Of a stretch of DNA of 40,666 nucleotides, positions 23,600 to 31,806 are shown one piece after another. This DNA is from an uncultured Ruminococcus sp. (GTDB lineage Bacteria > Bacillota > Clostridia > Oscillospirales > Ruminococcaceae), in assembly GCA_937907215.1 (NCBI GenBank), contig CALESG010000080.1, forward strand, positions 1-40,666, in the 5' to 3' direction. Each line of letters begins with the position of its first letter. Within the stretch, counting starts at the first letter, position 1. A model generated the notes under the pieces. That model did not search any database. It worked only from the letters and a program-made list of their open reading frames with translations, and was not told the DNA's origin. The translations under genes and the position numbers were made by a program.

Positions 23600-24412
23600 A
23601 TGATCTATGCAGTAGGAAATCAAAAGGGTGGAGTTGGAAAAACGACAACAGTTGTAAATCTTGGAGCATGGCTTGGTTTGCATGGCAAGAAGGTATTATG
23701 TGTAGACATAGATCCTCAAGGAAATACAACTTCTGGCTTTGGAATAAAGAAAAGAGAGCTTGAGAAGTCTTCCTATGATGTAATATCGGGCAAAGCCAAT
23801 ATATCTGATGTAATAGTCAAAACACAATTTGAAGGCGTTTCTATACTTCCGGCGACAGATGACCTTGCGGGATGTGAAATAGAATTAAGTCATTCTGATA
23901 ATAGAATAAATAGGCTTAAAATGCAGCTTTTAACTTGTAAGGATGAATATGATATAATACTGATAGATTGTCCTCCTGCACTTGGTTTGCTTACATTGAA
24001 TGGGCTTACAGCTGCCGATGAAATGATAATACCAATGCTTGCAGAATTTTATGCTCTTGAAGGTTTGTCACAGCTTACTAATACATTAAAGATCGTAAGA
24101 AGCAGTTTTAATCCATCATTAAAGATCGCAGGAATACTTTTTGTAATGTTTGATCAAAGACTTAATTTATCAAGACAAGTAGAGGCAGAAGTGGAAAAAT
24201 ATTTTCCGGGAAAGGTTTTTAAAACAAAGATCCCTAGAAATGTCCGACTTTCAGAAGCTCCGAGTCATGGCAAGCCTATATTTTATTATGATAAAGGCTC
24301 AAAGGGTGCTGATGCATACGAAGATCTTGGATATGAGCTTTTGAAGGAAGAAAAGCCTAAAAAAGAAAAGAAGCGTCTTTTCTTTGGAAAGAAAAAAGAA
24401 GCGGAAAATTAA
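23600..24412 (+). CDS. parA: Chromosome-partitioning ATPase ParA (Soj)
   Basis: Deviant-Walker ATPase that forms ATP-dependent dimers on DNA and moves or regulates ParB-parS complexes; in Bacillus it also modulates DnaA. The 270-aa protein begins with K-G-G-V-G-K-T-T (deviant Walker A, about residues 10-17), then D-I-D-P-Q-G-N-T-T-S-G (A'), L-I-D-C-P-P-A-L-G (Walker B), and ends in a Lys-rich tail (E-K-P-K-K-E-K-K-R). AAAGGGG lies 9 bp before the ATG. parB follows after 41 bp with its own site, so the two form an operon behind a promoter overlapped by an inverted repeat. Confidence 0.97.
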   Translation: MIYAVGNQKGGVGKTTTVVNLGAWLGLHGKKVLCVDIDPQGNTTSGFGIKKRELEKSSYDVISGKANISDVIVKTQFEGVSILPATDDLAGCEIELSHSDNRINRLKMQLLTCKDEYDIILIDCPPALGLLTLNGLTAADEMIIPMLAEFYALEGLSQLTNTLKIVRSSFNPSLKIAGILFVMFDQRLNLSRQVEAEVEKYFPGKVFKTKIPRNVRLSEAPSHGKPIFYYDKGSKGADAYEDLGYELLKEEKPKKEKKRLFFGKKKEAEN

Positions 24413-24453
24413 AATAAAAAGCAGTAGTAGTAATAATTATCAGGAGGTGCAAG

Positions 24454-25293
24454 ATGGCAAAGGGTGGACTTGGCAGCGGTCTTGACTTTTTATTTGATGA
24501 TAATGCCGCAGATGTCCAGGTAAAGAAAACTGTTAGAATGTCTGAAATAGAACCAAACAGAAGTCAGCCAAGAAAAAATTTTAGTGAAGAATCAATAGCT
24601 GCACTTGCAGATTCAATTCAGCAATATGGAATATTGCAGCCTATTCTTGTAAGACCAAATTCTGATGGATATCAGATAGTAGCAGGCGAACGTCGTTGGA
24701 GAGCTGCGAGAATGCTTGGTTTGGATGAAGTTCCGGTTATAATAAAGGAATTGTCAGACCTTGAAGCTATGCAGATCGCACTTATAGAAAATCTGCAAAG
24801 AGAAAATTTAAATCCTATTGAAGAAGCGTTGGGTTATAAGGAGCTTATGGAAACATATGGAATGACTCAGGATAATGTTTCCAAAACGGTAGGCAGATCC
24901 AGAAGTACAGTTGCAAACTCATTGAGATTGCTTCAGCTTGATGAGGAGATACAAGGATATATCGAGAGAGGACAACTATCTTCTGGTCACGCAAAGGCTC
25001 TTTTATCTATATCAAATTTAGAACTTAGAAAGAAGACTGCTGAAAGAGCTGCAAGAGGTTTACTTACGGTAAGAGCTATTGAAAAGATAGCTGCGGAAGA
25101 AGCATCTATACAGCCGGAGCCTTATGTCCCTGATGCTTATACAAAGAATTATTTTAAAGAAGTTGAACTTAGCTTGGCAGAATGTTTAAAACGTGGCGTG
25201 TCTGTTAAATACGGTCAAAATAAGGGTACATTGACCCTTGATTTTTACGATGAAGATGATCTGAATTCTCTTGCAGAACGTCTTACTTGGTAA
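24454..25293 (+). CDS. parB: Chromosome-partitioning protein ParB (Spo0J)
   Basis: Binds parS and spreads as a CTP-dependent sliding clamp. The 279-aa protein has the N-terminal K-G-G-L-G-S-G-L-D-F-L-F ParA-contact peptide, the C-motifs S-Q-P-R-K-N-F and G-E-R-R-W-R (residues 78-83), E-N-L-Q-R-E-N-L-N-P-I-E-E-A, and the helix-turn-helix M-T-Q-D-N-V-S-K-T-V-G ... S-T-V-A-N-S-L-R-L-L. AGGAGG lies 7 bp before the start. All hallmarks of a CTP-binding ParB are present, unlike the paralogue at 22212. Six parS copies within 30 kb are its expected targets. Confidence 0.97.
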   Translation: MAKGGLGSGLDFLFDDNAADVQVKKTVRMSEIEPNRSQPRKNFSEESIAALADSIQQYGILQPILVRPNSDGYQIVAGERRWRAARMLGLDEVPVIIKELSDLEAMQIALIENLQRENLNPIEEALGYKELMETYGMTQDNVSKTVGRSRSTVANSLRLLQLDEEIQGYIERGQLSSGHAKALLSISNLELRKKTAERAARGLLTVRAIEKIAAEEASIQPEPYVPDAYTKNYFKEVELSLAECLKRGVSVKYGQNKGTLTLDFYDEDDLNSLAERLTW

Positions 25294-25309
25294 TTTAATT
25301 TTTTATATA

Positions 25310-25472
25310 AGAACTTGTTCTAATAGGATTTGTGCGTAGATTTTCGAGCATAATTTTATGAGTGCAAGACAAAAAAAGTGAAAGCATACTATCGTATGGT
25401 GAACTTTTTTAACGCAGCAATCGGTAAAATTTGCCGAAAAGATGCGTGCAGTATCCTATGAGAACAAGTTCT
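25310..25472. mobile_element. 163-bp MITE-like element, copy 4
   Basis: Forward copy of the AGAAC-ended kind between parB and serS: AGAACTTGTTCTAATAGGAT at the left, the complement of AGAACTTGTTCTCATAGGAT at the right, with TTTTCGAGCATAATTTTATG at 25341-25360 and the CATAC/GTATG-type hairpin inside. It leaves only 25 bp to the serS ATG, so the serS promoter, if separate, would have to lie inside it. Confidence 0.7.
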
Positions 25473-25497
25473 AAATATATTGAAAGGAATATAAACA

Positions 25498-26787
25498 ATG
25501 ATAGATATTAAATGGATAAGAACCAATCCAGAACTTGTAAAGGAAAATATAAAAAAGAAGTTTCAGGATGAGAAGCTTGCACTGGTCGATGAAGTGGTAG
25601 AGCTTGATAAAAAATATAGAGAAACAAAAACAGCTTGTGATGGCTTGAGAAGTCAGAGAAAGTCGATCAGCAAAAAAATAGGCGCACTTATGGCTCAAGG
25701 CAAAAAAGATGAGGCTGAAGCAGTAAAAGCAGAGGTTGCTGACCTTGGCAAGCAGCTTGAAGAAAATGAAGCTTTAGAAAGTGAGCTTGAAGGCAAAATA
25801 AGAGAAATAATGCTCGTTATTCCAAACTTTATTGATGAATCTGTTCCAATTGGTAAAAATGATTCTGAAAATGTAGAGATAGAACGTTTTGGTGAACCGT
25901 TTGTACCGGATTTTCCTGTTCCATATCACGTTGATATAATGGAAAAGCTCGGTGGAATAGATATAGACTCTGCAAGAAAAACAAGCGGTAATGGATTTTA
26001 TTATCTTTGCGGTGATGTTGCAAGACTTCATTCTTCTATTCTTGCATATGCAAGAGATTTTATGATAAATAAAGGATTTAAGTATTATATCCCTCCATTT
26101 ATGATCAGAAGCAATGTTGTAACAGGTGTTATGAGTTTTGCTGAAATGGAAGGTATGATGTACAAAATTGAAGGCGAAGACCTTTATTTGATAGGTACAA
26201 GTGAGCATTCAATGATAGGTAAGTTCATAGATACTATTATTCCTGAACAAAAGCTCCCGCAGTGCTTGACAAGCTATTCACCATGTTTCCGTAAGGAAGT
26301 AGGAGCACATGGTATAGAAGAGAGAGGTGTATATAGAATACATCAGTTTGAGAAGCAGGAAATGATCGTAGTATGTAAGCCGGAGGAAAGCATGGACTGG
26401 TTTAAAAAGATGTATGAATATACAGTAGAGTTCTTCAGAACTCTTGATATACCGGTAAGAACACTTGAGTGCTGTTCCGGCGACCTTGCTGACCTTAAGG
26501 TAAAGAGCCTTGATGTAGAGGCTTGGTCACCAAGACAGAAGAAGTATTTTGAAGTAGGAAGCTGTTCTAATCTTGGCGATGCACAGGCAAGAAGACTTGG
26601 TATAAGAGTAAAGGCAGAAGACGGCAGCAAATATTTTGCACATACACTTAATAATACAGTAGTAGCACCTCCAAGAATGCTTATAGCCTTCCTTGAAAAT
26701 AATCTTAATGAAGATGGAAGCATAAGAATACCGGAAGCTCTTCAGAGATATATGTTTACAGATAAGATCGAAGTAGAGAAGGATTAA
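25498..26787 (+). CDS. serS: Seryl-tRNA synthetase, archaeal-like motif set
   Basis: Charges tRNA-Ser. The 429-aa protein has the N-terminal helical hairpin (about residues 30-110, with L-R-S-Q-R-K-S-I-S-K-K-I) and a class II catalytic core with motif 2 C-F-R-K-E-V-G-A-H-G ... R-I-H-Q-F-E-K-Q-E-M and motif 3 R-M-L-I-A-F-L-E-N. Two loops differ from the usual bacterial form: T-S-E-H-S-M replaces T-A-E-V-P, and E-V-G-S-C-S-N-L-G-D-A-Q-A-R-R replaces E-I-S-S-C-S-N-x-x-D-F-Q-A-R-R; S-E-H-type motifs are more like archaeal enzymes. The start has GAAAGG upstream. It is followed by a terminator. The identification as SerRS is firm; its evolutionary origin is inferred. Confidence 0.93.
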   Translation: MIDIKWIRTNPELVKENIKKKFQDEKLALVDEVVELDKKYRETKTACDGLRSQRKSISKKIGALMAQGKKDEAEAVKAEVADLGKQLEENEALESELEGKIREIMLVIPNFIDESVPIGKNDSENVEIERFGEPFVPDFPVPYHVDIMEKLGGIDIDSARKTSGNGFYYLCGDVARLHSSILAYARDFMINKGFKYYIPPFMIRSNVVTGVMSFAEMEGMMYKIEGEDLYLIGTSEHSMIGKFIDTIIPEQKLPQCLTSYSPCFRKEVGAHGIEERGVYRIHQFEKQEMIVVCKPEESMDWFKKMYEYTVEFFRTLDIPVRTLECCSGDLADLKVKSLDVEAWSPRQKKYFEVGSCSNLGDAQARRLGIRVKAEDGSKYFAHTLNNTVVAPPRMLIAFLENNLNEDGSIRIPEALQRYMFTDKIEVEKD

Positions 26788-26827
26788 ACAGAATAAAGGC
26801 TTAATTACTAAAAAAGCAAAAAATAGA

Positions 26828-26868
26828 AAGTCGGAATCAATAAAAATCTATTGGTTCCGGCTTGTTTT
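26828..26868 (+). terminator. Terminator after serS
   Basis: AAGTCGGAATCAATA (26828-26842) pairs with TATTGGTTCCGGCTT (26849-26863), including G-U pairs, loop 6 nt, followed by GTTTTAA. Confidence 0.75.
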
Positions 26869-26929
26869 AATATTATTTTAAGTTTTATGATTTATAATTA
26901 TATAAAAATATAATAAGGAGGTTTATCTT

Positions 26930-27601
26930 ATGAAAATATTAGTTGTTGAAGATGAAATTGCCTTGTCAGATGCTTTGAAAGAAATATTAAAAAGGAATCA
27001 ATATAACGTTGATACTGTAGACAATGGCGAAGATGGATTGGAATATGCATTGACAGGACTTTATGATTGTATCATTCTTGATATTATGCTGCCGATAATG
27101 GATGGATTGCAGGTCTTGAAGATTTTGCGTAAAAGAAAAATATCTACACCAGTTATGCTGCTTACAGCAAAATCTGATATAGATGATAAAATAACAGGTC
27201 TTGATTGCGGTGCTGATGATTATCTTACAAAACCATTTGTTACCGGTGAATTTCTGGCACGTGTACGAGCACTCACAAGAAGGACAGGTGAGGTGAATGT
27301 TGATACCTATGAATTTCACGGACTTGCTCTTAATAAGAATACATATATGCTGTCATTTGAAAATCAAAGTGTTAAGCTTAGTTTAAAAGAATATCAGATA
27401 ATGGAAATGCTTATTATGAATCCCAATCAAATTATAACAAAAGAACGTTTTATAGAGAAGATATGGGGATTTGACAGCGACGTTGAGTACAATAATATTG
27501 AAGTGTATATTTCGTTTCTTAGAAAGAAAATTCATTCTATAAATTCAAATGCTGTTATTCATACTGCAAGAGGTGTTGGATATTATCTGGAGGAAAAGTA
27601 A
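26930..27601 (+). CDS. OmpR-family response regulator
   Basis: A 223-aa DNA-binding response regulator. The receiver domain has E7-D8, phospho-acceptor Asp51 in I-I-L-D-I-M-L-P, the conserved L-L-T-A-K-S-D and L-T-K-P-F; the winged-helix output domain follows (about 125-223) with E-Y-Q-I-M-E-M-L and N-N-I-E-V-Y-I-S-F-L-R-K-K-I, typical of OmpR/PhoB. AAGGAGG lies 8 bp before the ATG. The histidine kinase begins 2 bp after the stop, so they are a co-expressed pair. The genes it controls cannot be told from sequence. Confidence 0.95.
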   Translation: MKILVVEDEIALSDALKEILKRNQYNVDTVDNGEDGLEYALTGLYDCIILDIMLPIMDGLQVLKILRKRKISTPVMLLTAKSDIDDKITGLDCGADDYLTKPFVTGEFLARVRALTRRTGEVNVDTYEFHGLALNKNTYMLSFENQSVKLSLKEYQIMEMLIMNPNQIITKERFIEKIWGFDSDVEYNNIEVYISFLRKKIHSINSNAVIHTARGVGYYLEEK

Positions 27602-27603
27602 TT

Positions 27604-29469
27604 ATGATAAAGCACGTGCGCAAAAGCTTTATAAAAATAACTATGGTAATGCTTACATTGATGCTTATAGTTCCTCTGGTCGCTCTTAATTTTATTACTA
27701 TAACTCTTACTTATAATAATAATAAAGAACTATTAAAACAAATTGCCCAAACAGAGGTATATGCTTTGTCACCTCATTATGATACTCCTCCGCCGATGGA
27801 AGAAGACCATGTTGGTATTGGAAAACAGTATCGTACAACGACGGAAGAAGAAACAACAACTACTGCTGTTACTACAATTACTACAACAACTGTAAAAACT
27901 AAAGTTTCTGAAACTTATGTGGCAAAACATCATAATGAAGAATCAATTCAAGATAATAATAATAAAACTACAACGAATGAAATTCCAAAAGAAACAATTC
28001 CGCCGGCAATAACAGATAATCAGGAAACGAACAGAGTTTCAAAACCTTTCAATCCTCCGTGGAATGGTGGATGGGGAAATAATGGAGATGATTGGCAAAT
28101 TCCACCTCCTGATTATGATGATAAGCCGCATTATCCAAATTATGGTTATGATTTTGATTATGGAGGATATTATAATTATAATGCAGTTATGGTAACTCCG
28201 CAAAAGCTTAGATTTTCAAAAATATTTGGAGCATTATTACATTCTTATTCTATTGAAAATTCTAATAATAATAATAAAATTGTAAATACAACGCCATCAA
28301 TAGAAAATGATGCAGCAACTAAAAAAACTACATTTACTACAACTATAAGCACAATAAAAACAAGCACTGAGTATTCAGATAAACCAGATATTGAGCGTAA
28401 TGAAACCAAAACAAGAACTATGTACAAAAAAATTTTTCATAAGGAACTTAGAAAATATGAGCCGCCTAAAATGGATAATCCCAATATGATAGACCATTTT
28501 ATAGTATATATCGATACTGCTGGAAAAATTACTGACGTTCGTGGAACAGATGATTATACAGTTGAAAGCTGTAAACCAATTATTGAAAGTATAGATAAAA
28601 AGTCGTCATATGATGGTTTTTACAATTCACTTCAATATGTAAAGAGAGATTACCTTGGTGGAAGTATAGTTGTACTTTCAGACAGACAATCTGATATTGA
28701 TATGATGCAAACAATGTTTTTTGTAAGTTTAGGTGTATTTATACTTATGGAAGGAATCGCATTTATAGTTACAAAGATCCTTACAAAGAGAGCTATGCAT
28801 CCTATGCAGATTTCATATGAAAAGCAACAGCAATTTATTTCCGATGCTGGTCATGAACTTAAAACACCTCTTACTGTTATTTCTGCAAATGCTGATATTT
28901 TAGCTGATGAGATAGGTGAAAATAAATGGCTTTCATATATAAAAAGTCAGACAGAAAGAATGAGAATATTGGTTCAGGAAATGCTTGATCTTACAAAGAT
29001 AACTAATTCAGATAATCATATAGCAGCGAGTAGATTCAACATAAGCAGTCTTGTTGAAAATGTTGCACTTCCTTTTGAATGTCAGGCATTTGAGCAAAAC
29101 AAAACTTTTAACATTGATCTTGAGTCGAATGTTGAATTCTTTGGAAACACAGAACGTATACGCAGAATGGTTGGTATTTTCATTGATAATGCATTTAAAT
29201 ACAGTAATGAAAACGGTACTATAAAAATTCAGCTTAAAATTGAAAATAATAAAAAAGTATTGAAAATTTATAATACCGGTATAGGAATAAAACATGGAGA
29301 GGAAGAAAAAATATTTGAAAGATTTTATCGAAGCGATAATTCACGTTCAATGCAGGGTGGATATGGTTTAGGTCTTGCAATTGCTAAAAGCATAGCCGAT
29401 CAGAATAATATAAAAATTCAAGTACAGACTGAACCTGGGGAATGGATAAGCTTTAATTTGACTTTATAA
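27604..29469 (+). CDS. Sensor histidine kinase with large low-complexity extracytoplasmic region
   Basis: A 621-aa kinase, partner of the upstream regulator. Membrane helix 1 is at about residues 12-37, helix 2 at about 369-392, leaving about 330 external residues. That part has a Thr-rich run (residues about 79-101), an Asn-rich part, a segment rich in Trp, Gly, Pro, Tyr and Asp (about 152-195) and a second Thr/Lys stretch near 240-260. The cytoplasmic kinase has His417 in G-H-E-L-K-T-P, the N-box I-D-N-A-F-K-Y-S and the G-box G-Y-G-L-G-L-A-I. No HAMP domain is evident between helix 2 and the phospho-acceptor helix. The aromatic/Gly/Thr sensor looks secreted or wall-associated, so a wall or surface signal is possible. 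Confidence 0.9.
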   Translation: MIKHVRKSFIKITMVMLTLMLIVPLVALNFITITLTYNNNKELLKQIAQTEVYALSPHYDTPPPMEEDHVGIGKQYRTTTEEETTTTAVTTITTTTVKTKVSETYVAKHHNEESIQDNNNKTTTNEIPKETIPPAITDNQETNRVSKPFNPPWNGGWGNNGDDWQIPPPDYDDKPHYPNYGYDFDYGGYYNYNAVMVTPQKLRFSKIFGALLHSYSIENSNNNNKIVNTTPSIENDAATKKTTFTTTISTIKTSTEYSDKPDIERNETKTRTMYKKIFHKELRKYEPPKMDNPNMIDHFIVYIDTAGKITDVRGTDDYTVESCKPIIESIDKKSSYDGFYNSLQYVKRDYLGGSIVVLSDRQSDIDMMQTMFFVSLGVFILMEGIAFIVTKILTKRAMHPMQISYEKQQQFISDAGHELKTPLTVISANADILADEIGENKWLSYIKSQTERMRILVQEMLDLTKITNSDNHIAASRFNISSLVENVALPFECQAFEQNKTFNIDLESNVEFFGNTERIRRMVGIFIDNAFKYSNENGTIKIQLKIENNKKVLKIYNTGIGIKHGEEEKIFERFYRSDNSRSMQGGYGLGLAIAKSIADQNNIKIQVQTEPGEWISFNLTL

Positions 29470-29492
29470 ATTAAATGAAATTATAAAATAAG

Positions 29493-29535
29493 AAGCTGAG
29501 TCTTGATCGATAGAGATTTTGACTCAGCTTTTTTT
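29493..29535. terminator. Bidirectional terminator between the kinase and the membrane-protein gene
   Basis: AAGCTGAGTC (29493-29502) and GACTCAGCTT (29521-29530) form a perfect 10-bp stem; TTTTTATTT follows on the plus strand, and A-rich sequence precedes it. It serves the convergent genes on both sides. Confidence 0.9.
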
Positions 29536-29552
29536 ATTTATTATATAAAAAT

Positions 29553-30134
29553 TTAATTTTTGCTTTTAATAGGTGTATGCTGTCTGATTGAAATAATTAT
29601 AAATACAATAGACATATAATAAGAAAAATCTCCGGGTATATATATCTTTATACGATTTGCAAGAAATTCATCAGTCAGCTTTCCTGTAACTACAAAATGC
29701 TCAATGCCTTTGTAAAAATCCTGGTAAACGCACCATAGGCAGACTCCTATAATACCAAGACACAATATTTGTATTATTATTCTTAAACATATTGGATAGG
29801 GTCTAAAAAGCAGCAGAGTAGTCGCAATAAACAGTATTAAATTCATCCAACTTTGAAAATCCGGATTTAAGAGATTTACAATTGTAAAAACACCGGTGCT
29901 TATAAGAATTATGGATAGAAAACGATTCATAATGAATGGTGTTATCACAAGCAATAATCCTGTAATAAGTGTACCCCAGTGGTCAATTGAGAATGCCATA
30001 TTGGTCATTGAAACTTTCTGAAATGCTCCATAGCAAAGCAGCAGCCCGAAGGGAACCGCAAGGAATCTTATAATATAACTGGCAGGTTTAAGACTTGTCT
30101 TTTCTTTTATTTTATTATTTGAATTGCGTTCCAT
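29553..30134 (-). CDS. Polytopic membrane protein, unknown
   Basis: A 193-aa protein with about five hydrophobic segments (near residues 23-43, 55-72, 75-90, 95-112, 120-138, and a last one near the C-terminus) and basic ends. No family is recognised. I use the ATG at 30134, which has AGGAAGG 8 bp upstream; the frame also opens at a GTG three codons earlier. It is the last gene of a minus-strand group (30814, 30160, 29553) with short spacing and probably shared transcription. The neighbours are also membrane proteins. Confidence 0.7.
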   Translation of the reverse strand: MERNSNNKIKEKTSLKPASYIIRFLAVPFGLLLCYGAFQKVSMTNMAFSIDHWGTLITGLLLVITPFIMNRFLSIILISTGVFTIVNLLNPDFQSWMNLILFIATTLLLFRPYPICLRIIIQILCLGIIGVCLWCVYQDFYKGIEHFVVTGKLTDEFLANRIKIYIPGDFSYYMSIVFIIISIRQHTPIKSKN

Positions 30135-30159
30135 TAAAAACACCTTCCTGAAAATTATT

Positions 30160-30783
30160 TTAATTTTCTTCTATTCCTTCGTTAAGAATATACCAATATC
30201 CGTTTACTTTGATAAGTATAGGTGAATTATTAGATTCTATGTTGTCTTTTTGTCCCTTTACAGTTTGAGTCACATTTAATCTAAGTGCTTCTTCTGCTGT
30301 AAGTTGTTCATCGCACAAGGAACCTACATTATCATTCCAATTTTTTAGAAATTCTTCCGGCTCTTCACCAGATGCTGTTATCTGAAATGATACTTTAGCA
30401 TCATCTCCACATTTTGCTTGCCATTCGGTTTTTGTATTATTTATAGCATCGTTATATGTTTTTATAATTTCTTCTTCTGTCTTGCTGTATGTATTCATAT
30501 AATATGACCAGTATTCAGGCGGTGCCATGAGTTTATAAAGTGCTTTTCCATCTTCACCCATAATAGCAGAATAATATTCAGACATAAGATTTTGACAGGC
30601 TGTTGCAGAATCTTCCTCGCCTATAACTGCAAATTTACCTGGGGTTACAACATTTTCATCTCTTTTATTATCTCTAAAGATCATGAATAATCCAATACCG
30701 ATAATTATTAAAGCGGCTGCGATCAAAGTGATTCCAGTTATAAGGGTTTTATTTGACTTTTTATTTTTATTACCTTTTCCCAT
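30160..30783 (-). CDS. Single-pass membrane protein with NTF2-like outer domain, unknown
   Basis: A 207-aa protein: a Lys-rich N-terminus (M-G-K-G-N-K-N-K-K-S-N-K), one hydrophobic helix (about residues 15-40), then an about 165-residue outer domain with a Thr/Asp-rich helix-and-sheet pattern ending in P-I-L-I-K-V-N-G-Y-W-Y-I-L-N-E-G, which resembles NTF2-like (SnoaL/DUF4878) folds. The ATG at 30783 is chosen because GAGG is 9 bp before it; an upstream ATG at 30798 has no site. It follows the zinc-ribbon membrane protein by 30 bp. It shares this outer-domain ending with that protein, suggesting common ancestry. Confidence 0.65.
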   Translation of the reverse strand: MGKGNKNKKSNKTLITGITLIAAALIIIGIGLFMIFRDNKRDENVVTPGKFAVIGEEDSATACQNLMSEYYSAIMGEDGKALYKLMAPPEYWSYYMNTYSKTEEEIIKTYNDAINNTKTEWQAKCGDDAKVSFQITASGEEPEEFLKNWNDNVGSLCDEQLTAEEALRLNVTQTVKGQKDNIESNNSPILIKVNGYWYILNEGIEEN

Positions 30784-30813
30784 TTTAGAAAACCTCATTT
30801 TTATTTTTATTAT

Positions 30814-31677
30814 TTACCATACATTATATCCGGCATTTTCACAGGCAAAGCTTACTATTTCCATAGCATCTATACTATACCAATCATTATCATATTTATA
30901 AAATGTAAGTGTTTTGTTTTCAGTTGATTGTGTGATTGATCCCTTTGTTGTAAGGCGTATAGTTACATAAGCGATCTCTGAAATATCAAGGTTGGTGCTA
31001 TATGTAGAATAAATACTGTCCTCTAGTGTTTTAATTGAGTTTGCATCGTCGACAGTGCGTTCTGATGTTATTTTATATGAGAATTTAAGATCATTTCCAA
31101 AGTCTGATTTATATTGTTCTTCAACATATTCAAGATAATCGTTGGTATTTGACTTTATGTCCGGTCTTTTCATATTATAAAGTGACTCCGCATTTATAAG
31201 ATATATTTCCGGAACGATCGATAAATAATTAGTACCGCTTGAGCTTGTACGTCCGTCAATATATTTATCAAGAGTACGATGATAACCGCTGCTTCTGAAG
31301 ATAAAATAGATACCTGTTGAAATAATTATCACACAGACTATTATAAGCGCAATGATTCGTATAATTTTATTTCTTTTATCACGTTTAGCAAATGCTCTTT
31401 CCAGAGGATCTGTCAATTTATCTTCCGAATTTAGTTTATTATTTTTTTCAGATGCCTTTTTATTATTATCTTCATCTTCTGAAATCGTATCATTTTTTAT
31501 TTCAGTTTTATTTTTATTTTTGCTTTCTTTTGATTTTTCAACTGAAAGATATGGCATAGAAAAAAAACTATTGTCGAAAGACGATTTATTGTTATTTAAT
31601 GCTTGAGTTTCTCCACAGCTTGGACAAATAACAGCTTCATCTGCAAGTTCTGCACCGCATTTTTTACAAGATTTCAT
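30814..31677 (-). CDS. Zinc-ribbon single-pass membrane protein, unknown
   Basis: A 287-aa protein with an N-terminal zinc ribbon (C-K-K-C-G ... C-P-S-C-G, Cys at 4, 7, 18, 21), a polar Lys/Asp/Asn-rich linker, one membrane helix (about 104-127) and an outer domain of about 160 residues ending Y-K-Y-D-N-D-W-Y-S-I-D. The outer part pairs with that of the next gene: both have a F-S-Y-K-I-T/F-Q-I-T strand and a near-C-terminal N-D-W-Y/G-Y-W-Y. AAAGG is about 13 bp before the start, which is long. Cytoplasmic zinc ribbons in front of a membrane helix occur in several uncharacterised clostridial proteins. Confidence 0.65.
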   Translation of the reverse strand: MKSCKKCGAELADEAVICPSCGETQALNNNKSSFDNSFFSMPYLSVEKSKESKNKNKTEIKNDTISEDEDNNKKASEKNNKLNSEDKLTDPLERAFAKRDKRNKIIRIIALIIVCVIIISTGIYFIFRSSGYHRTLDKYIDGRTSSSGTNYLSIVPEIYLINAESLYNMKRPDIKSNTNDYLEYVEEQYKSDFGNDLKFSYKITSERTVDDANSIKTLEDSIYSTYSTNLDISEIAYVTIRLTTKGSITQSTENKTLTFYKYDNDWYSIDAMEIVSFACENAGYNVW

Positions 31678-31696
31678 ATTATAAAATATCCTTTCT

Positions 31697-31732
31697 AAAA
31701 AAATGCCGTTTCGCCTTTCGTGGCAAAACGGC
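31697..31732 (-). terminator. Terminator after the double zinc-ribbon gene
   Basis: On the minus strand the arms of GCCGTTTTGCC and GGCGAAACGGC (31732-31705) form a strong hairpin with a few-nt loop, followed by ATTTTTTTAG. It stands between the 31807 gene and the next gene downstream, so the latter depends on readthrough or a separate promoter. Confidence 0.85.
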
Positions 31733-31806
31733 GTATAATTTATATGTTATGATACATTTTGCAAATAGTAGAACTTTATTCTTATTCTCAAATAAGTTCG
31801 TTTTAA

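Noticed and set aside
28540..28553. Partial parS-like sequence GTTCGTGGAACA
   Set aside because: Only one half-site matches and it lies inside the histidine kinase coding region.
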